From Quercus robur (lineage: Eukaryota; Streptophyta; Magnoliopsida; Fagales; Fagaceae): a DNA stretch of 64,000 bases. The stretch spans positions 41,133,942 through 41,197,941 of the forward strand of contig NC_065542.1 of the NCBI RefSeq assembly GCF_932294415.1, in the 5' to 3' direction. Below are positions 24,136 through 37,600 of this stretch, one piece after another; the first letter of the stretch is position 1; each line of letters opens with the position of its first letter. The notes under the pieces are model-generated. The model ran no database searches and was not told where the DNA came from. It worked only from the letters and a program-made list of their open reading frames with translations. The translations under genes and the position numbers were made by a program.

Positions 24136-26169
24136 CACACCTATTAAGATCTCAATAAACTCTCAATTTGGTTGGATTTATATATAAATAATAGAATTGA
24201 TTGGGTGTGGTTGTACTTATTCTTAAATATGTGATAAGATTATGTGACATATTGAGATTGGAGGGGTAAAACATAGGTTTTACACCACATCCTTATCTCT
24301 CAAATATATGCTCCTAAAAATAGATAAATAAATCTTTTTTTATCTTGCACTTGAAAAATTAGAGATAGAGACACTATATTTTCATTTTTCATTTTTAGAA
24401 GAAATGAAAATTATAGTTTTTGTGGGTAGAAGTTAGAGATCCTTATTGCATTTGTCATATATGTAAAATAACTAAATGAGTATCCCATTTATTTCTTTTT
24501 TATATATTTATTATAATGACTTGTATATGTTTAAGCATGTAAAGTGATATTTATTATTTTATTATGATTCATATGATTTAAAATGTACTTCACAGTTTGC
24601 AAATTGACTTGATAAAAATTTCTTTTTTTGAATTTTGTAAAAGCTAACTTGGTATAAATATTTTTCTTACATATATATATGTATTTATAATAGGTTATTC
24701 TATGAATTTAAATTTCTTTATTTTTATAACTTGAGTCCTCTAAAAACAAAAATTCTAACTCTGTCATTGCCCTCTCTCTCCCCTCCCAAAGAGACAAAGA
24801 GACAAAGGATACTAAATTTCTTTGCTAAAATAGAGTAATTACTGCTTACAAACCCCACATAATCCTATATTTTATGAATTTTTATTCAAGTAATGGCACA
24901 TTTGAATTTATTAGTTTGACAAAGACTTTGTTTAAGCAGATAATCATAAACGTGTAAGATCTTGTGGTCTTTTCCTCAACCATTAATCATATTGATACTA
25001 TAATTACAACGGTTAATATGGTGCAAACCCCAAGGCGTTATCTTCACAAAAGCAACTTTCGGAGATTACAATGAAATTACTATTGTCAATTTCTATTAAG
25101 TTCAATTCAAAAAAGGCATTGACCATATCAACATCGTGCAAATCCTAAACGATACAGTTTGTAGGAAAAGTCAGGCATGATGGGTTTAAAAAATAAATTT
25201 GTACTGAGAAAGTGATCCCTACCCACCATGTAAAGGCACAAAATGCTTTCTAACCTCATGTAATTAATTTTGTTAAGATTAGGTGCTTAATCTAATTTGA
25301 GCACTTGGAAGATAAGGTGGGTTTAGTGCTATTTCTCATTCAATAGACTACTCAAAGTTGACGATCCACTATAATTCAATGAATTTTCTTCTTTCTAATA
25401 ATTCTTATGTTGATTTTAATACTCAACTTGACTTAGTTCGTTTATTATCCTAATTTCATTCCACGCTTTATAAAAACCAGTATTAATAAGTTTTTTTCCC
25501 CAGATCGATGCTTCATAGTACATAGTAGTGTGTTATACCATATAGGTTGTCGGCACTATAGCACTATCTTTGTACTTATTTTTATTCTATTTTCCATTTT
25601 TTCTCCATACTCAAAGTGGTAAGATGGTTAATATTCACAAATCAAAGTCATGCTACGGATTCAACAGGTACGTTAGAGGACAATGCACTATCCTTTTGAA
25701 GTTGTCATTGGATTTGATCACAACTCTTCATTCTATACTATTGTTTAATGGTTGGTGACTGCTGACTACACATGAGATTTATTACCAAACATTTGGAGCA
25801 ACCCAGTATGTTAGAGTATTATTATTATTATTTTCCATTGGAAATTTGGACTCTTAAGTTTTGTGTTAAAATATTATAATATGAGTGATTTGATTGGTCA
25901 AGAGATAGATCATCCTGCATTGGATATTAGTAAAAAAGTAAGTGGATAATAAACATTAATATACCTAAACTGATTGATTTAAACTTTTGAGTTAAGAGGG
26001 TCTACTCATAAGCTTCAAAAAAAGGAAAATGGCCCATATATTGTATTAAGCCCTTATTATAAAAATAATAGGTGTTATGGTTTGTTTTTGCTTTCTGATG
26101 GAAGACAATTCGAACGTAATAGTACTGTGAAGTGTGAACATACTAAACTGAGAATTTGATTCTGAGGGG

Positions 26170-26205
<36 letters not shown>

Positions 26206-26394
26206 ATAAGTCGATAATTATAAGAGGGAAGGAAGATTTGAACTTTGAATGTTATTTTTTTGAGAAATAATTATAACATGTTACTAACCCCACAGTTCAA
26301 ACTCTTTCCCCCCTAGACCCCCAAGCACTTTGTGCATAGGAATGTGCCAATTCAGCTACAAGGCATTTGGCGAACTGTGAATGTTATAGACATA
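24136..26394. other. AT-rich intergenic DNA
   Basis: No gene, RNA or structured element recognised. The only notable item is an (AT)n microsatellite at 26169-26203. Confidence 0.6.
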
Positions 26395-26397
26395 TTA

Positions 26398-27468
26398 GAG
26401 CATTCTCATCAACTCTCTTATAAAAAATGTCATTTTAACACATCAAAAACCTATTTTATCATTTTAGCACATCATTTTACAACATCTCATTTATCAGATG
26501 TTTTATTCTTCCCTTCTATACATTAAAATAATATTTACACAACATTAAAATAATATATTAAACTCCAACAACAACAACAACTCCTCCACCATTGCCACAA
26601 CAACAGCAACCAACAACCACTGCCACAACAACACCGACAGCCACCACCGGCACAAACCCACATCCACCAACGGCACCTTAAAAAAAAATCCACAACAACC
26701 CAAAAAATAACCACCACAACTACCCAATAATCACCACCACAACCACCAAATTGCCGCCACAACCACAATACCACTGCCACAACTAACCCACAACCCACCA
26801 CATTCACAAACCTCAAAACCCATACCAAATCAAACAAACCCACAGCTCAGGCAACGAGATCGGTTTCAGCAGCTTGAGGTGGCTTTAGGCGAGATTGGCT
26901 TCAGGTGGCTTAAGTATGAGAGAGGAAGAGAATGAGAGTGAAGGGGGGAGCTATGGAGGACGAAAATGGCTCTGGCGAGATCGGGGGCTTCGGCGAGATC
27001 AGTGGCGAGATTGGCGGTGAGATTGGCAGCTTCGGCGAGATTGGCAAGAGAGAAGAACTCGGATGTAGAGAGAAAAGATGAGATAAAAGAGAGAGAGAGA
27101 GAGAGTCGGACTGAATATATGAGAGAGAGTCGGACTAAATATGAGAGAAAGATGGCACCGTGAAGCAGAAAAGAGAAAAAGGGAGAAGAAAGAGTATGGG
27201 AAAGTGGAGAATCTAGAGATGGTGAAGCATAAAAGGAGTGGCTGAACGTGAAGATGAAGTAATATTTTAATCAGATGAGAGAGAAAGGTGAATAAAATAA
27301 TAATAAACGTAAATGGCATTCTGCTCAGTACGCTCTCATATTTGAGAGTGTACTGTAGCATGTCTCAAAATTTTGAGACATTTAGCGCACCTCAAGAGGG
27401 GCTGTTTTTGGTGTTTAGTGTGCCAAATGCCAAATATTTGGCATTTGGCATACCTGATGAGAATGCTC
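26398..27468. mobile_element. PIF/Harbinger-like non-autonomous element
   Basis: 1071 bp bounded by the perfect 14-bp inverted repeat GAGCATTCTCATCA, with a TTA on both sides (26395-26397 and 27469-27471). This is the 3-bp target duplication of PIF/Harbinger elements. No transposase is present. The interior is unusual: a CA-rich low-complexity block (26560-26850) is followed by repeats of a GGCGAGATTGG-type unit (about 26885-27050) and a GA-rich block (27060-27300). The right subterminal part has a palindromic GCCAAATGCCAAATATTTGG stretch (27422-27448). Confidence 0.65.
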
Positions 27469-27944
27469 TTAAGAGATGTCAACTAATTGAATTACAAATT
27501 CTTCACTTAAAGGGAAAAAATTTATATGCACGTGTAATTAAACACACACGTATAAAGTACTTGAGGTCAATATGAAACATATAAGTCTATTAAGTAATGT
27601 TTTAATCCTTTAACCTAAGAAAAGTCAGGAAATGATAACATATTTATTATATTTTGTTTATTTGTTAATAATTTCTTTGTAAGAATAAGCCAATTTTTTA
27701 AAAATAAAAATTCAAAGTCAAAATTTGACTTATGAATGAAAAGATTTTTAATAGTTAGATAAACATCAAATGCAACTTGCAAAAATTTATATTAATTAAA
27801 TAATTATCTCAAAATTTATTGAATTATACAAATAATTTGAGATCCTATTAGCTCTCTCTCAGTCTTTCTCTCTATTATTTTTTTTTTAATTTTTTTTTTT
27901 TTGGAGAAGATCTCATTACTTTTTAAAGATAACAATAATTTTCT

Positions 27945-28210
27945 TATCTTGTCCTTACTTTCCTTTTCTATTAAAGGTTTTGAACCTTAGAAACATACAT
28001 AAAATAATGTAAGATCCTCTTTCTTTTTTAAAATAAATTTTGACATATTTAATAGTATATAGAAGTGTACTGATTATTTATCTTGCCCTTACTTTCCTTT
28101 TCTATTAAAGGTTTTGAACCTTAGAAACATAGATAAAATAATGTAAGATTCTCTTTCTTTTTTAAAATAAATTTTGACATATTTAATAGTATATAGAAGT
28201 GTATTGATTA

Positions 28211-28212
<2 letters not shown>
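27945..28212. repeat. 134-bp tandem duplication
   Basis: Two adjacent copies, 27945-28078 and 28079-28212, differ at only a handful of bases. The second runs straight into a long (CT)n(TA)n microsatellite. No coding content. Confidence 0.9.

Positions 28213-28213
<1 letters not shown>

Positions 28214-28302
<89 letters not shown>
28214..28302. repeat. (CT)n(TA)n compound microsatellite
   Basis: About 66 bases of CT followed directly by about 22 bases of TA. Confidence 0.95.
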
Positions 28303-28441
28303 AAATTCACACCAAAAAAAATCAATATAGGTGTGGAAAAGTTGTGAACTACCTGTCAACTTTTCTTTTGGGGGTGGGGAGGGAGGATTTGGCCCCCTTT
28401 GACCCTCTAGCTCCGCCTTGCTCACAACCTACAATTATTTC

Positions 28442-29148
28442 TGTGCGCGCCAAGGATGAAGCTAGTTGGGCTCACAACTTATTTGTGAAGTGGGCTTAGG
28501 ATTTCCTATTTTGGGTCATTCACAGAAACACAGCTTAATTGCCTCTCCCTCTGAACTATTTTACTCTCTCTATCCTATTGCTATACTAACTTAACGCTTT
28601 CCCTCTCTCTATATTCTCAGTTTTTTTTGTACCCTTTCAACGACCCTTCTTCTTCCCTAGCTTCTCTTATTTATAGCATTATAATTAGTGGAGAGTTATG
28701 ATTACTCTTATGGTTAGTAGTATAGGAGGTCCAATGTTATTAATGCTAAGTGGATGTTTAGTTAGGAGTGGGGGTGTGGTGAGAGTGGCATTGAAACCGG
28801 TTCCTTACTTCAGGAAATATTCCCAACAGCGTTAATTCCCAAGGCAATACCGAGCATCTACAAGCCCACCTTCCCGGGAGATTTGTGCTTCCCGGCCGGG
28901 TTAGAGTTAACCGGCAAGGAATTACACTTGCAGCTCGTGTCACGATGGTATCATTGTGGTCTTTGAGTTTTAGAAGGGTATCAAGGTTAATTTGGACTAA
29001 GGCTGCAAGCCCAATAGAACACACAAGTGCACTCAAGGTCCTGAGGTCCAAGGCTCAATGCCCAACAAGGTTGAAGCCTCGTATACGTGGCACCAATACA
29101 TTGGATCATACAAATGTAGGAGCCCTAGGGGGAACCATACCTCGTACA
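28442..29148 (-). repeat. Old gypsy element, 3' LTR
   Basis: 707 bp, ends TGTGCGCGCC ... CCTCGTACA on the plus strand. On the minus strand a TATA-like CTATAAATAAG lies near 28668-28678. It differs at many sites from the partner at 40271-40974. Confidence 0.85.
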
Positions 29149-31620
29149 TTAGCCCACTTTTGATTCATGCCTGGTAACCGAGAACGAATCAAGGATACCA
29201 AATGCCAGACGCTCCCAATGAGGGTCAGTGGTCAGTCATTGAGTGGACAAGCTAACCATTAATACGCCCTAGAAAGAGGCATTACGCCAGACTGTTAGGA
29301 TGGAACCGTCATCATGATTTGATGGTTCGTGTCCTGATGCCATGCGTGTGGGGGTTACAAAAGGGTTTCCCGCATCTCATCCATTAACTCCACCCCATTA
29401 AATGCATTGGCTCTATAAATACCTCCCCCTTCTTTCTCAGATTACTCTTTGTGAGGGTCCTTTTTGGACAGTACCCAGGCCCAAGTAGAAGCAAGGATCC
29501 TAGATCCTTTACTTGTTGTTTTAGTGGACTGGGCTTGGTTCACTGTAGCTTAATGGGGCTGATTACAAACCAAGTTGTGCGCAAGTCACATAAAGCTCCT
29601 CAAGACTAAAATGTGATTCCTCCTAAGTAATAAAAAATACCATTATAAGTGTTTTAGTGTCATAAAATGACCCTTTACTCTTATAAAGTAAGTAAAATAA
29701 ATATTCATAATATTCACAATGAGAAAGAGATTGAAATAGAATATTTAAAACTTATCTTTTATTGTATAAACATTTAAAAGAGTTCTTTCACTTGGTACCC
29801 CAGTCATATTGTCGTGGGATCCCGAGGCATACTAGGCCTGTAAGAATCCAAAATTCTGGACTATATGATCTTTCTCCATGCTTATTATGCAATAGAGTTT
29901 TGTCATTTTCCTTTACCTCTATAGGTCCTGCATAAAAAACACACTATGCAATACACATGTCTTTAAATAATTGTTAGTTTCTTAGATTAGGATATAGATT
30001 TTAATACATATACAAATAAATTTCATGAGAATGATTCAGCCCCAAGGATCTTGACCCCAATTCTCACAGACTTAGTGCCTTTGCACAAGACTTGTGGGAT
30101 TTGGAACTCAAGTCCAAGTGTCTTTTCTTAGGCATTGCCTTCCAAGATAGTTAGGTGAGAAGGATTTTTGTGGGAGAGAGTGATATCTGACGTGTGCATG
30201 TTTTAGCATATGTTTCTTTCGAGGCTAAGTGTGTCCAAGGCCCAAGTTGAAGTGAGTTCCCCGGTAAAAAGACTCAGCTTTTGGCTGAGTAAAAGGAAAA
30301 CTAGCAAGTTAGAATATATGTATTGAATAGTAAGAAAGCAGCAAAAGAAAACAATGTAATAAAGAAACACACAAAATAACTCTTAAGGATCCTCCAATCA
30401 CTATGAAATATTTCATTATTTTTCTTAATTGTGGATTACAATGTGCTCACTAAGACGTGTTACAAAGTCCAAATAAGTTAAAAAAATTACAGACTTCGAT
30501 GGCTATCTAAGCCTTTAAGACTTGTAAAGTTTGAATCCCTTTGAATTCAAGTATGTTCTATAGTGGCTGTTTCTGGGATACCGAGCGCTATTTTCTACTT
30601 TCTTTTAGTTTTTGACAGAGTTTTCTCAACAATTCTTGTTCTGATTCCCTATTACTGAATCCCCTTTCAATGTTGGCTGTCTTCCCCTTTTATAATGTCA
30701 TTTTAGGGTTCATGGTACCACTGATTCTCCCCCCTTAGCTCCCTAGGTACTTGAGCCCCTGTTATGTCAGCCACTTTAATAGCTAGGTCTTTCCCTGTTT
30801 CTCATAGTTTTCATCTTTTAGTGCTGTTTTCCTAAAAGCCACTTGCTGACTTTCCATTCCAAGGTGTCCTTGGAGAGCTAAACTTCACCCTCTCTTCTTT
30901 CAAGGCTTTTGACCTTTTAGACTCAGCTTTTTAGCTATCCTTCCTGCTGTCATTTTTCCCAAGTGAGTAGAATCCATTCCTGTTGGGTTGAAGGTTTTCC
31001 CAGCCACTTCCCCTTATAGTTCTTCATTCTGAGTTTCCCGAGGTACCAGCCTTTTGTTCATGAATTGTCACTCTCCAAGCTTTCTAGTTCTTTGTTGCAC
31101 CACTGGGTGCTTGAGAAGGACATATCTGTTCTTCGTTTCTTGTATTTCGTGGTACCCTTTTTGAGCTGTCTCAATCCCACGTTAGCTATGTTGCACATCC
31201 CGAGGATCCCAAGCCTCTAGTAGCCTCTGGATATCCCGGCCTAGTTCTTTCAGTGGATTTTGCTGGATTTTTTAATGGCCTTTTTGCTAGAAATCTAAAC
31301 ATACATAGGGCCTTGATGTTGATTCTTCTTGCAGCACTAATTAGGCCTTCTTTACTTTTCATGGAATGGGCTTTCTTATAAAATTTTGGACCTCAACACT
31401 ATTTTGCTTTCCTTTGCTTTGAAATTTTTCTCTTTGCCGTGCATTCTTCTGTGTGCTCATCCTTCAGCCCATAATTCCCCTTTTTTCCTAGAGCCCAAAG
31501 TAAGTTCTCTACCTCTTTCTTTTGTTTAAGTTTCTTCCTTCAAGTTTCTAGAGTTTAGAATGGGTTATGCTCACCTTCTAAATATTGAGGCATCCTTAGC
31601 CATCTTTAGGTGAACATTCA
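29149..31620. other. Non-coding part of the old gypsy element
   Basis: Between the 3' LTR and the antisense ORF I find no reading frame of note and no known domain. On the plus strand the region corresponds in position to the promoter and leader of the antisense gene in the young element. Confidence 0.5.
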
Positions 31621-31624
31621 ACAT

Positions 31625-33790
31625 CCTTGAGGATGTAAATGTGGCGTACTGCCACAAGAGCGAAATTGCTCTCCATAGAGGGTCTAATACTATTTTTTTT
31701 CCCTTTGATGGCAATCTTGGAGGGTAGGGTTAGGTTTCCTGTGGATTCCCTCTTACTCAACACCCTTAGGTTTTACGGTTTGTGTCCAGACCAACTTCCT
31801 CCCAATTTTTACCGGGTAGTTAGTTGTGTCAGTAGGTTGAGTCAGATATACGGTTTGTAATTGAACCATCACAATATAAACTACATGTACAGTCTGTGTG
31901 GGAATAAGAAAACCAATTATTACTTGAAAGTCAGAGATATGTGGGTACGGCTAATTTCATGCCTACATGACTCTAATAGGTATTCCACTGAGGAGTTCGT
32001 CCAGGTGCGTGGCAACTGGTTTGCCAATGAAACCCCTTGCCCCATCTCGTGGCACGAAGTTGGTTCATACCGATAACTAACTTGTTTTTCTTTTCCCTTA
32101 TGATTATTTTGGTTATCTAAATGCTAGCTCATTGTATTCCATGGTTGCAGACGGTAGAGTATTTACCCCGGATCTTAGAGTAATGCATGTGAGGGACCTG
32201 AATTTTTTGCTCAAGTCCAAAATATTTGTTCATACGAACGGGCAGCTCCGAGCATCGTACCTCATATTGGGCTGCACCCCTGTGTATAAGACTCGATAAC
32301 CCTTCAGCCAGGCTCTTTCAGTAGACAACCCGCTGCTGTCCTATATTGACGTCCGGCACGCCAACTTCCTCCCCCCCCCCCCCTCATTGACTACCAATGA
32401 AGCCCGAGATTTCAATCCTCGCTACATTATTGCCAAAGACCTTGCTCTAGTCAGGGAGAGTTAGCTAAACGAGTTTCTCAGGCTCTCAGGGAATGGGAAC
32501 ACATTCCCGTAGAAGGGAACGAAGGCCAAGCCCAAGCAACCCTAGCCTAAGCAGCTGAGCCAAGAGAAGCCGAGGCCAATCAGGATGAAGCAATGGTGAC
32601 CAGAAGGAAGATGACTGTTGATCGGTTCATACCCAATGCACAACTCTCGGCCCAACCTCAAGGCGGTGATCGTGCTCCCCCTCCCTTTGCTACCAGCCGT
32701 CCTAAGAAAAAATAGAAGGTTGGTGACCATCCCCCTAAGGTCCCCGGTGACATTCCCACAAAGACCCCTCCCCAAGGAAGGATTACTATCCGAGAACCAG
32801 TGGGTAGTTCTCAACCACCTGCCAAGGGCAGTAAGGACGTAGCATCCTTATCCCGGCTCAAGAATATCTAGCAGCCCAACTTCAAATTCGGTGACGGGCC
32901 TCTACCATCCACTAAGAGCATATAAGGACATGGGATAAGGGCCATTGGGGGAGGGTGGCCCAGAGTCTAGTGCACGGCCTTCTTCTGCCCGAGAAGGTTC
33001 GATTCTTCATAGAAGGGGACGAGGACTCATTGGTACGACAATTACAATGGCACACCATGGCTGTAATTTTCCTCTCCTCCCTTTTTCTGTTTGCTTTGAT
33101 GTGTGGGTGACCCCCCAACCTTTATACTTATTGTTTTCGTGTTACCAGTCCACGCAGATGACACATGTACTCGGCGAGAGATTGAAGGAGCTCGTCGAGG
33201 ATGTTGATCGGGAGAAGACGTTGAAGGACGTCACCAATGCTGTGGCAAAAGAGAAGGGCAAGGTTGCCGAGGCTGCCGAGAAGAAGGCTCAAGCCTCGGA
33301 GAAGGCCCGACAATTGGCGGAAGGGAAGTTGGCCAAGGCAGAGGACTGGTTGGGGGGTATTGAGCTTAAACTGGCAGAGGCTGCCAGCTTGAACTTGGCC
33401 TAGGCCGATCAAATAGCTGAAAAGCAGCCCTTGAAGTCTGCGAAAACAAATGGTACGATGAGGGCTTCGTGGACGCCAAGAAATCAACAAAGGTTGTTGT
33501 CCATCAAGCGTGGTTTCATGGGTTTGAGGAGGGATGGCTGGCGGCCCTCCAGGCGATGGGAGTACCCGAGGACTCTCCTTTGAGAAATCCAGCTCAAATC
33601 CCTTATCCAACTCCTCCACCACCCACCTAGAGTTAGGTTGATGTTGTAGATGAGGAGGAGACTACCAGCATGAGGGACTGGTCCAAGCAATCAACACCCA
33701 TGGGGATACTGTCGATCTCAAGGTCACCAGCAACCTGAACATTGTCGATTATGCTCAACTCCCGCCCACTGATCCGACCGTTTAGTACTT
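31625..33790 (+). pseudogene. Decayed antisense ORF of old gypsy element (plant transposon domain)
   Basis: On the strand opposite to pol, pieces of a 'putative gypsy-type/plant transposon' protein are readable: VRFPVDSLLLNTLRFYGL followed by a CPDQLPPNFYRVV block (31730-31840, equivalent to LRFPLSSLHRLLLRQLGL in the young element), a YYLKVRDMWVRL block (about 31915), a proline-rich low-complexity middle, and an alanine/lysine-rich coiled coil (33160-33400). Stops and frameshifts break it in many places. The function of this protein is not established. It is the decayed counterpart of the spliced antisense gene at 53571-55780. Confidence 0.72.
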
Positions 33791-34183
33791 ATGTTTTTAA
33801 CTAGCTTTTTTGCCTGTGTTTGCTTTTACTTTTTGACATACCCAGGGTCACCGGGTTGTGGTGACCGAACACTGTTATACTTCTTCTTTTACTAAGTTTC
33901 ATTCACCTATATTCACTAGGCTGTGGTGACAAAACATTGGTTTAACCTTCATCTGCTTTAATTATAACTTTTTGCTATTAGGTTATCCTTTCTGTCATGC
34001 TCCTTGATTGTTTTTCTGCTTTATACATGTATTCCCAATGATAGGGTGGTTTAATCCCAGCTTGCTATAGGATGGTTGTTGGGACCACATTACTTACATA
34101 TAAAAGGCTGGGCAATTATCGAGCAAAATTTGAAATCCGGTTGTTACTTGAACCGAGACACAATTTTCTGCCCTTAGAAAATT

Positions 34184-34535
34184 CGAGAATAGTTAAGTGC
34201 AAGGTTTCCACCTGCCCGGTGTTAAGAAACAATCCGAGGTCAAGTTTTCATCCTTAGAATAGTTAAGTGCAAGGTCTCCACCTGCTCAGTGTTAAGGAAC
34301 GACCCGAGGATAGGTTTCTGTCCTTAGAAAAATTTAGAACAAGGTTTCCACTTGCCCAATGTTAAGAAACGACTCGAGGATAGGTTTTCGTCCTTAGGAA
34401 AATTTAGAGTAAGGTTTCCACCTGCCCGATGTTAAGAAACGACCCGAGGATAGGTTTCCGTCCTTAGAATAGTTGAGTGCAAGGTTTCCACCTACCCGGT
34501 GTTAAGAAACGACCTGAGGACAGGTTTCTGTCCTT
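34184..34535. repeat. 70-bp tandem array in old gypsy element
   Basis: Five copies of a unit of about 70 bp, each containing a variant of AAGGTTTCCACCTGCCCGGT and of GACCCGAGGATAGG. The array lies between the antisense ORF and the 3' end of pol, the same place as the array of the young element although the sequences are unrelated. Confidence 0.85.
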
Positions 34536-34692
34536 AATTGAAATTTGATAGTTCTTCGCACATTTGCCGATCATAATGAATTAATAATGACAGGATTATA
34601 CTTAAGAATATATCTGCATGAATAGGTTTCACAACTTTATTAAGTTAAAAATACGCACATAATATATTACATTCAACCCGCGCCCTCTTGTA

Positions 34693-37600
34693 TTGGTTAT
34701 CAGTGGTAGAATTTCTTCAGATTATAGGCATTCCATGGCCGGGGAAGTGGTCTTTTGTCTAAATCCTCCAAGTAGCATGCTCCTACACCTGCGATGGCAG
34801 TTACCCTATAAGGCCCTTCCCAAGACAGGGCTAATTTCCCGACATTCGTATCCCGCATATTCCCTACAGCCGTTCGTAACACCAGGTCCCTAGCACTAAA
34901 TTCCCTGGTCTTTACATCCTTGTTATAGCGTCGGGCAAGTTTTTGTTGGTACTCGGCCAGTCATATAGTCGCTGCTTCTTGGTACTCTTCCAGCAAATCT
35001 AAACACATTACCAACAGTCCGTCATTCTAGGTAGGGGTGAACTCCACAACCCGCACACTACATAAGTTTACCTCAGCCGGTATTACAGCTTCTGCCCTGT
35101 ACGTGACAGAGAATGGAGTCTCCCCTGTAAACCTTCTAGGAGTCATCCGGTATGCCCATAAAACGTTGGGCAGCTCCTTGGCCCACCTACCTTTTGCACC
35201 ATCTAATCTTTTCTTTAATCCGTTCACGATTGCCTTATTAGTGGCTTCTGCTTGGTTGTTGCTTTGAGGATACGCGGGGGTGGAATACCTGTTTTTGATG
35301 CCAAGATTACTGCAAAACTAACAAAAAGCCCTACTATCAAATTGCAATCCATTATCAGATATAAGTGAGTCCGACACCCCAAATCTTGTGACTATGTTTC
35401 TCCACACAAACTTTTTAACATACACATCCCGAATATTAGCTAAAGCTTTCGCCTCCACCCACTTGGTGAAGTAATCAACTGCAACTAACACGAACCTTCG
35501 ATTGCCCGTTGCCCGAGGAAATGGGCTGAGAATGTCCAACCCCCATTGTGCGAAAGGCCAGCGGCTATTGATTGGATTCAGATGGCCTACTAGCTGATGA
35601 ATCAAAGGGGCATGCTTTTGGCACTGCTCATACTTGCGCGCATACTCAGTGGCATCCTTCTGCATCTATGGCCACCAAAATCCTTAGGTCATTGCTCGGT
35701 GTGCCAATGAGTGTCCCCCGACATGATTGCCACACACCCCATCATGCAATTCGGCCAAGATTTCGCTTACTTTCTCGGGGTGCAAGCATAATAGGTATGG
35801 CCCCCCCCACAAGACCTCCGGTATAACTTGCGAACCGCCGACAACTAGTACCGAGGAGTCATTCGGCGAATCCTATTAGCCTTATTTTCATCATCTGGAA
35901 CTCGATCCTCAACTAAGTAGTCAATGATCGGGTCCATCCAACATGGCCTGGATGCCGAAATCATGGCAATATGAACTCCAGCAGCACCAACACCAATTAC
36001 CGCATTAGTGCTCGACTCCTCTATGAGCTCCGCCTTGATTGACCGAGGCACCTCCTTCGTCATTGACGACGCCAACGTTGTTAGGGAATCAGCATGTCTT
36101 TTCTACGCTCGGGCCACTTGGGCCATCTTTGCCATACGAAATTTATTCATGATTTACCCTACCACCTGCAAGTATGCTCTCATCCGAGAATCTCGGGCTT
36201 CGAAACTGCCCTGCACCTAGCTTACCACTAGCCGAGAATCTAAATAGATTTCTATGTCCCGGGCATCCATACCCAAAACGACTCTTAATCTGGCGAGTAG
36301 GGCCTCGTACTCAGCCTTGTTATTAGAGGCTCTGAACCCCAGCCTAAAAGAATACTCTAACCATATTCTTTCAAGAGTAATAATGACAATCCCAGCTCTA
36401 GCCCCTGAGGCACTTGATGCGCTGTCCACGAATACCTTCCACGAGCGACTCTCTACCTGACAAACCATTTCCCTTTCGTTCTTTGGAGAGAATTCTGCAA
36501 CAAAATCAACAAGGACTTGGCCCTTCACCGAATTTCGTGGCTTGTATTGTATGTCAAAGGAACCTAGCCGGGTCCCCCACTTAGCTATCCAACCCATAAA
36601 GTTGGATCTCTTCAACAACGACTGTAAAGGGTACTAATTCAGGACATAGACAGTGTGAGCCTGGAAGTAATGCAACAACTTTCTCATAGCGTGCATGAGT
36701 GCAAGCATCAACTTCTTCAGGGGTAAATATCTTGTCTCAGCATCTACCAAGATCTTACTGATGTAATACACAGGCTGTTGTACTCCTTGATCCCTTAGTA
36801 GCACGGCACTCACAGCATGATCGGACACTAAGAGATATATGAACAAATCCTCCCTGGGTTCTAAGGCCGTCAACATGGGTGCTTGCATCAAATACTCCTT
36901 CAAATCTTGAAAAGCTCTATCACATTCCTCCTTCCACTTCTTTAGAAGTTGGTAGAATGGTCGGCAGCGATCAGCAAACTTAGAGATGAATCAGTTAAGG
37001 GCAACTAACATTCCGCTCAATACTTGCACTTCTTTTGGATTGCTTGGCAGCTTGAGGTGTTTCACTGCCTCAATCTGGTCAGGGTTGACTTCTATTCCCC
37101 GGTTAGTGATAAGATATCCTAGGAATTTACCAATCCCTACCCCGAAAGCACATTTCTCCGCATTAAGGCCCAACTTATGTTGCCGAAGCACTTCAAACAC
37201 CCCCTGAAGATCCTCTATATGTCGTACTTCTTGCTTGTTTTTTACTACCATGTCGTCAATGTACACCTCAACCGTGCACCCTATTTTATCTCAGAACATT
37301 CTCGTCATCATCCGTTGATATGTAGCCCTGGCGTTTTTCAACCCAAAAGGCATCACAATATAATGATAATTGGCTTCCAGGGAGATGAATGATGTCTTTT
37401 CTTGGTCCTTAGCTACTAGGGCAATCTAATGATACCCTTGAAAGGCGTCTAGGAAACTCATCCTTGGGTGTCCATATGTGGCGTCTACCAATTGATCGAT
37501 CTTCGGCATAGGAAACGAGTCTTTTGGGCATGCTCGGTTCAAATCCGTGAAATCTACACAAACTCTCCACTTGCCGTTCTTCTTCTTCACCACCACGGTA

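Noticed and set aside
26535-26843. Minus-strand ORF of 102 codons rich in Val, Trp and Cys
   Set aside because: Low-complexity CA-rich DNA within a Harbinger-like element; no domain or codon signal.
28089-28425. ORFs with long RERERE runs
   Set aside because: Translation of a (CT)n microsatellite.
33128-33690. Minus-strand ORFs in the antisense-ORF region of the old gypsy element
   Set aside because: Shadows of the plus-strand coiled-coil coding sequence.
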